The notes below the pieces were generated by a model. That model saw only the letters and a list, made by a program, of their open reading frames with translations. It was not told where the DNA came from and made no database searches. Positions 62,547 to 64,000 of a DNA stretch of 64,000 bases are shown here, in pieces (within the stretch, counting starts at the first letter, position 1; every line of letters starts with the position of its first letter). A program made the position numbers and the translations under genes. Origin of the DNA: Halocynthiibacter styelae. Lineage in GTDB: Bacteria; Pseudomonadota; Alphaproteobacteria; Rhodobacterales; Rhodobacteraceae. The stretch is from positions 1-64,000 of the forward strand of contig NZ_JADCKQ010000015.1 in NCBI RefSeq assembly GCF_016123485.1. The letters run 5' to 3'.

Positions 62547-64000
62547 GTGACACCTCCGGGGGTGGATTTATCTTTTACGTCTTTGTGATTCTGCACCACA
62601 GCCCGCAGGACTTCGTCTTTGGGGCCAAATGCCCGCAAGTTTCCGTTTTCCAGCATCAGAAGCAGTTCACATTCCTGAATGGCTGCCGGACGGTGGGCCA
62701 TAATCATTACGATTTTACCTTCTGCTTTCAAAGCTTTGATCGCATTGTTTGCGGCGACAGATCCCTCGTTATCAAGGTTCGAATTTGGTTCATCGAGGAT
62801 GACAAGGGCCGGGTCACCAAACAAGGCCCGTGCCAGGCCAATACGTTGCACTTGTCCACCGGACAGGCGGCTGTTCTGCGTATCGATTTTCGTGTCATAG
62901 CCTTCCGGCAGGCTCAGGATCAGCTTGTGGGCATCTGCTTTCTGTGCGGCGGCAATCACAGCTTCCGCATCCGGGTTTTCCTGCAGGCCTGCAATGTTTT
63001 CCGCAAGCGTGCCTTCAAACAGCTCCACCCGCTGTGGCAGATACCCAATATGCAGGCCCAGATCGTCAGTGCCGTATTGATCAAGTGTTGCACCGTCCAG
63101 GCGGATCTGGCCGCCAGCCGCTTTCCAGACGCCGGAAATTGTACGGGCAAGGGATGATTTCCCTGCACCACTTGGCCCGATTACCCCGATGGCCTGGCCG
63201 GGTTTGACCTCAAAACTGACCTGACGCAGGGCGGCCTGGCTTTCCCCGGGGGGGACGACTGTAAGCTGTTTCACCTGCAGATGTGCCTTGGGTTTTGGCA
63301 ACGATGTACGCGGGGCCTCCGCAGGCACCTGGCTCAGCAGAAGGGCCAGGCTATCCCAGCCCTTGCGCCCCTGCTGCACCACGGCCCAGTTTCCGATGGC
63401 CTGTTCAATCGGGGCCAGCGCGCGGCCCATCAGAATGGAACCAGCGATCATTGCACCCGGGTTCAGTTCGCCGCGCAGAACAAGAAAAGCCCCCAGCGCC
63501 AGCATGGCGGATTGCAGGAACAGGCGGATTGATTTGGTCGAGGCTGAGAAACGTGCAACCAGATCACCGGATGCCAGGGATTTGTTCAGCGCCTGTCGCC
63601 GCAACCTGTACCAACGGGTGAACGCAGTGCCCTGCATGCCAAGGCTTTGCACCATTTCCGGGTCGTTCTGCAGACTATCTGCCATACGGTTCGCCAGAAT
63701 GCTGCTGGTCTGGGCCTCGATCACCGGGCGACGTGTCATGCGGGTGCTGATCAGGGTCAGGACGATCAGAAAACCGCCCCCGGTCATGGCGAGGGTGCCA
63801 AGCCATGGGTGGAAGAACCAGAGGCCGGCAAGGAATATCGGGGTGAAGGGCACGTCAAAACAGGCAGAAAGAACTGGTGAACTCAGCAGGCGCTGGACAG
63901 ATTCCAGATCCTGCACGCCTCTTACCCGCTGAGGGGTGCCTTGCAGGGCAGGGCGCATGTTGGCCTGAAGCGTTGCATCAAACACCCGTTTATCCAGCGC
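62543..64000 (-). CDS. Type I secretion ABC transporter (PrtD/HlyB-type), 5 prime end cut off
   Basis: At least 486 codons, open to the window edge. The membrane domain occupies the visible N-terminal part (for example FDVPFTPIFLAGLWFFHPWL), then the ATPase domain: Walker A GPSGAGKSS, signature LSGGQVQRIGLARAL, Walker B LVILDEPNSNLD and the D/H loops (IMAHRPAAI). It couples ATP hydrolysis to export of a protein with a C-terminal secretion signal. Neither the start nor a cargo gene is inside the window. Its stop overlaps the adaptor start by 4 nt. Confidence 0.93.
   Translation of the reverse strand, partial: ALDKRVFDATLQANMRPALQGTPQRVRGVQDLESVQRLLSSPVLSACFDVPFTPIFLAGLWFFHPWLGTLAMTGGGFLIVLTLISTRMTRRPVIEAQTSSILANRMADSLQNDPEMVQSLGMQGTAFTRWYRLRRQALNKSLASGDLVARFSASTKSIRLFLQSAMLALGAFLVLRGELNPGAMIAGSILMGRALAPIEQAIGNWAVVQQGRKGWDSLALLLSQVPAEAPRTSLPKPKAHLQVKQLTVVPPGESQAALRQVSFEVKPGQAIGVIGPSGAGKSSLARTISGVWKAAGGQIRLDGATLDQYGTDDLGLHIGYLPQRVELFEGTLAENIAGLQENPDAEAVIAAAQKADAHKLILSLPEGYDTKIDTQNSRLSGGQVQRIGLARALFGDPALVILDEPNSNLDNEGSVAANNAIKALKAEGKIVMIMAHRPAAIQECELLLMLENGNLRAFGPKDEVLRAVVQNHKDVKDKSTPGGVT

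Overview
The window looks like the chromosome of an alphaproteobacterium of the Rhodobacterales/Roseobacter group. This is inferred from gene content and style, not from a database match. The evidence is a flagellar cluster of alphaproteobacterial type (flaF, flbT, DUF1217, fliL-flgH-flgA-flgG-flgF-fliQ-fliE-flgC-flgB beside fliI), an Irr-type iron box in front of a ferritin-VIT1 fusion, DUF2794 and DUF6478 family proteins, and a moderately GC-rich sequence with long shadow frames. No rRNA, tRNA or CRISPR array was seen.

Layout. 1-2233: sparse accessory DNA with a decayed IS3-type orfA and a lone capsule-export/chain-length (KpsE/Wzz-like) membrane protein. 2234-6178: a polyamine cassette made of AdoMet decarboxylase, a rhomboid-GNAT fusion, a small anchored protein with a Ca-binding-like loop, and a membrane-embedded spermidine synthase homologue. 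6175-15413: flagellar genes, mostly on the minus strand, ending with flaF-flbT and a large flagellin. 15651-24144: RNA helicase, DMT transporter, asd, MYG1 homologue, carbonic anhydrase, M17 aminopeptidase and NlpC/P60 hydrolase, DUF2794. 24289-26299: a TetR regulator, a tiny secreted peptide gene that is below usual ORF cut-offs, three TetR-like operators, and Irr-boxed mbfA. 26354-36507: auxin-efflux-type carrier, nitroreductase, S-formylglutathione hydrolase, soluble transhydrogenase, YaiI family, an AT-rich orphan gene, an ArsR/permease metal-type pair with twin operators, and a HAD/PhyH/hydrolase run. 36515-45458: MFS, ZapE/AFG1 ATPase, LysE exporter, folC, accD, CPBP protease, ilvD and a lipoprotein whose signal-peptide codons carry the ilvD terminator. 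45677-61111: DUF6478, dienoyl-CoA reductase, LysR, OmpA, AhpD-like, GNAT, CinA-like, sfsA, map, HAD, rsmD, ferredoxin-reductase-like flavoprotein, peroxiredoxin, small hypotheticals, and a tight phhB-GNAT-ugpQ-ridA operon. 61227-64000: type I secretion adaptor and ABC transporter, the latter cut by the window edge.

Most promising for novelty are the polyamine/rhomboid/GNAT membrane cassette (2234-6178), the TetR-secreted micropeptide module sharing an intergenic region with the iron-controlled ferritin exporter (24289-26299), the terminator embedded in a coding sequence (44858-44884), and the RNA hairpin at the flagellin ribosome binding site next to flbT.
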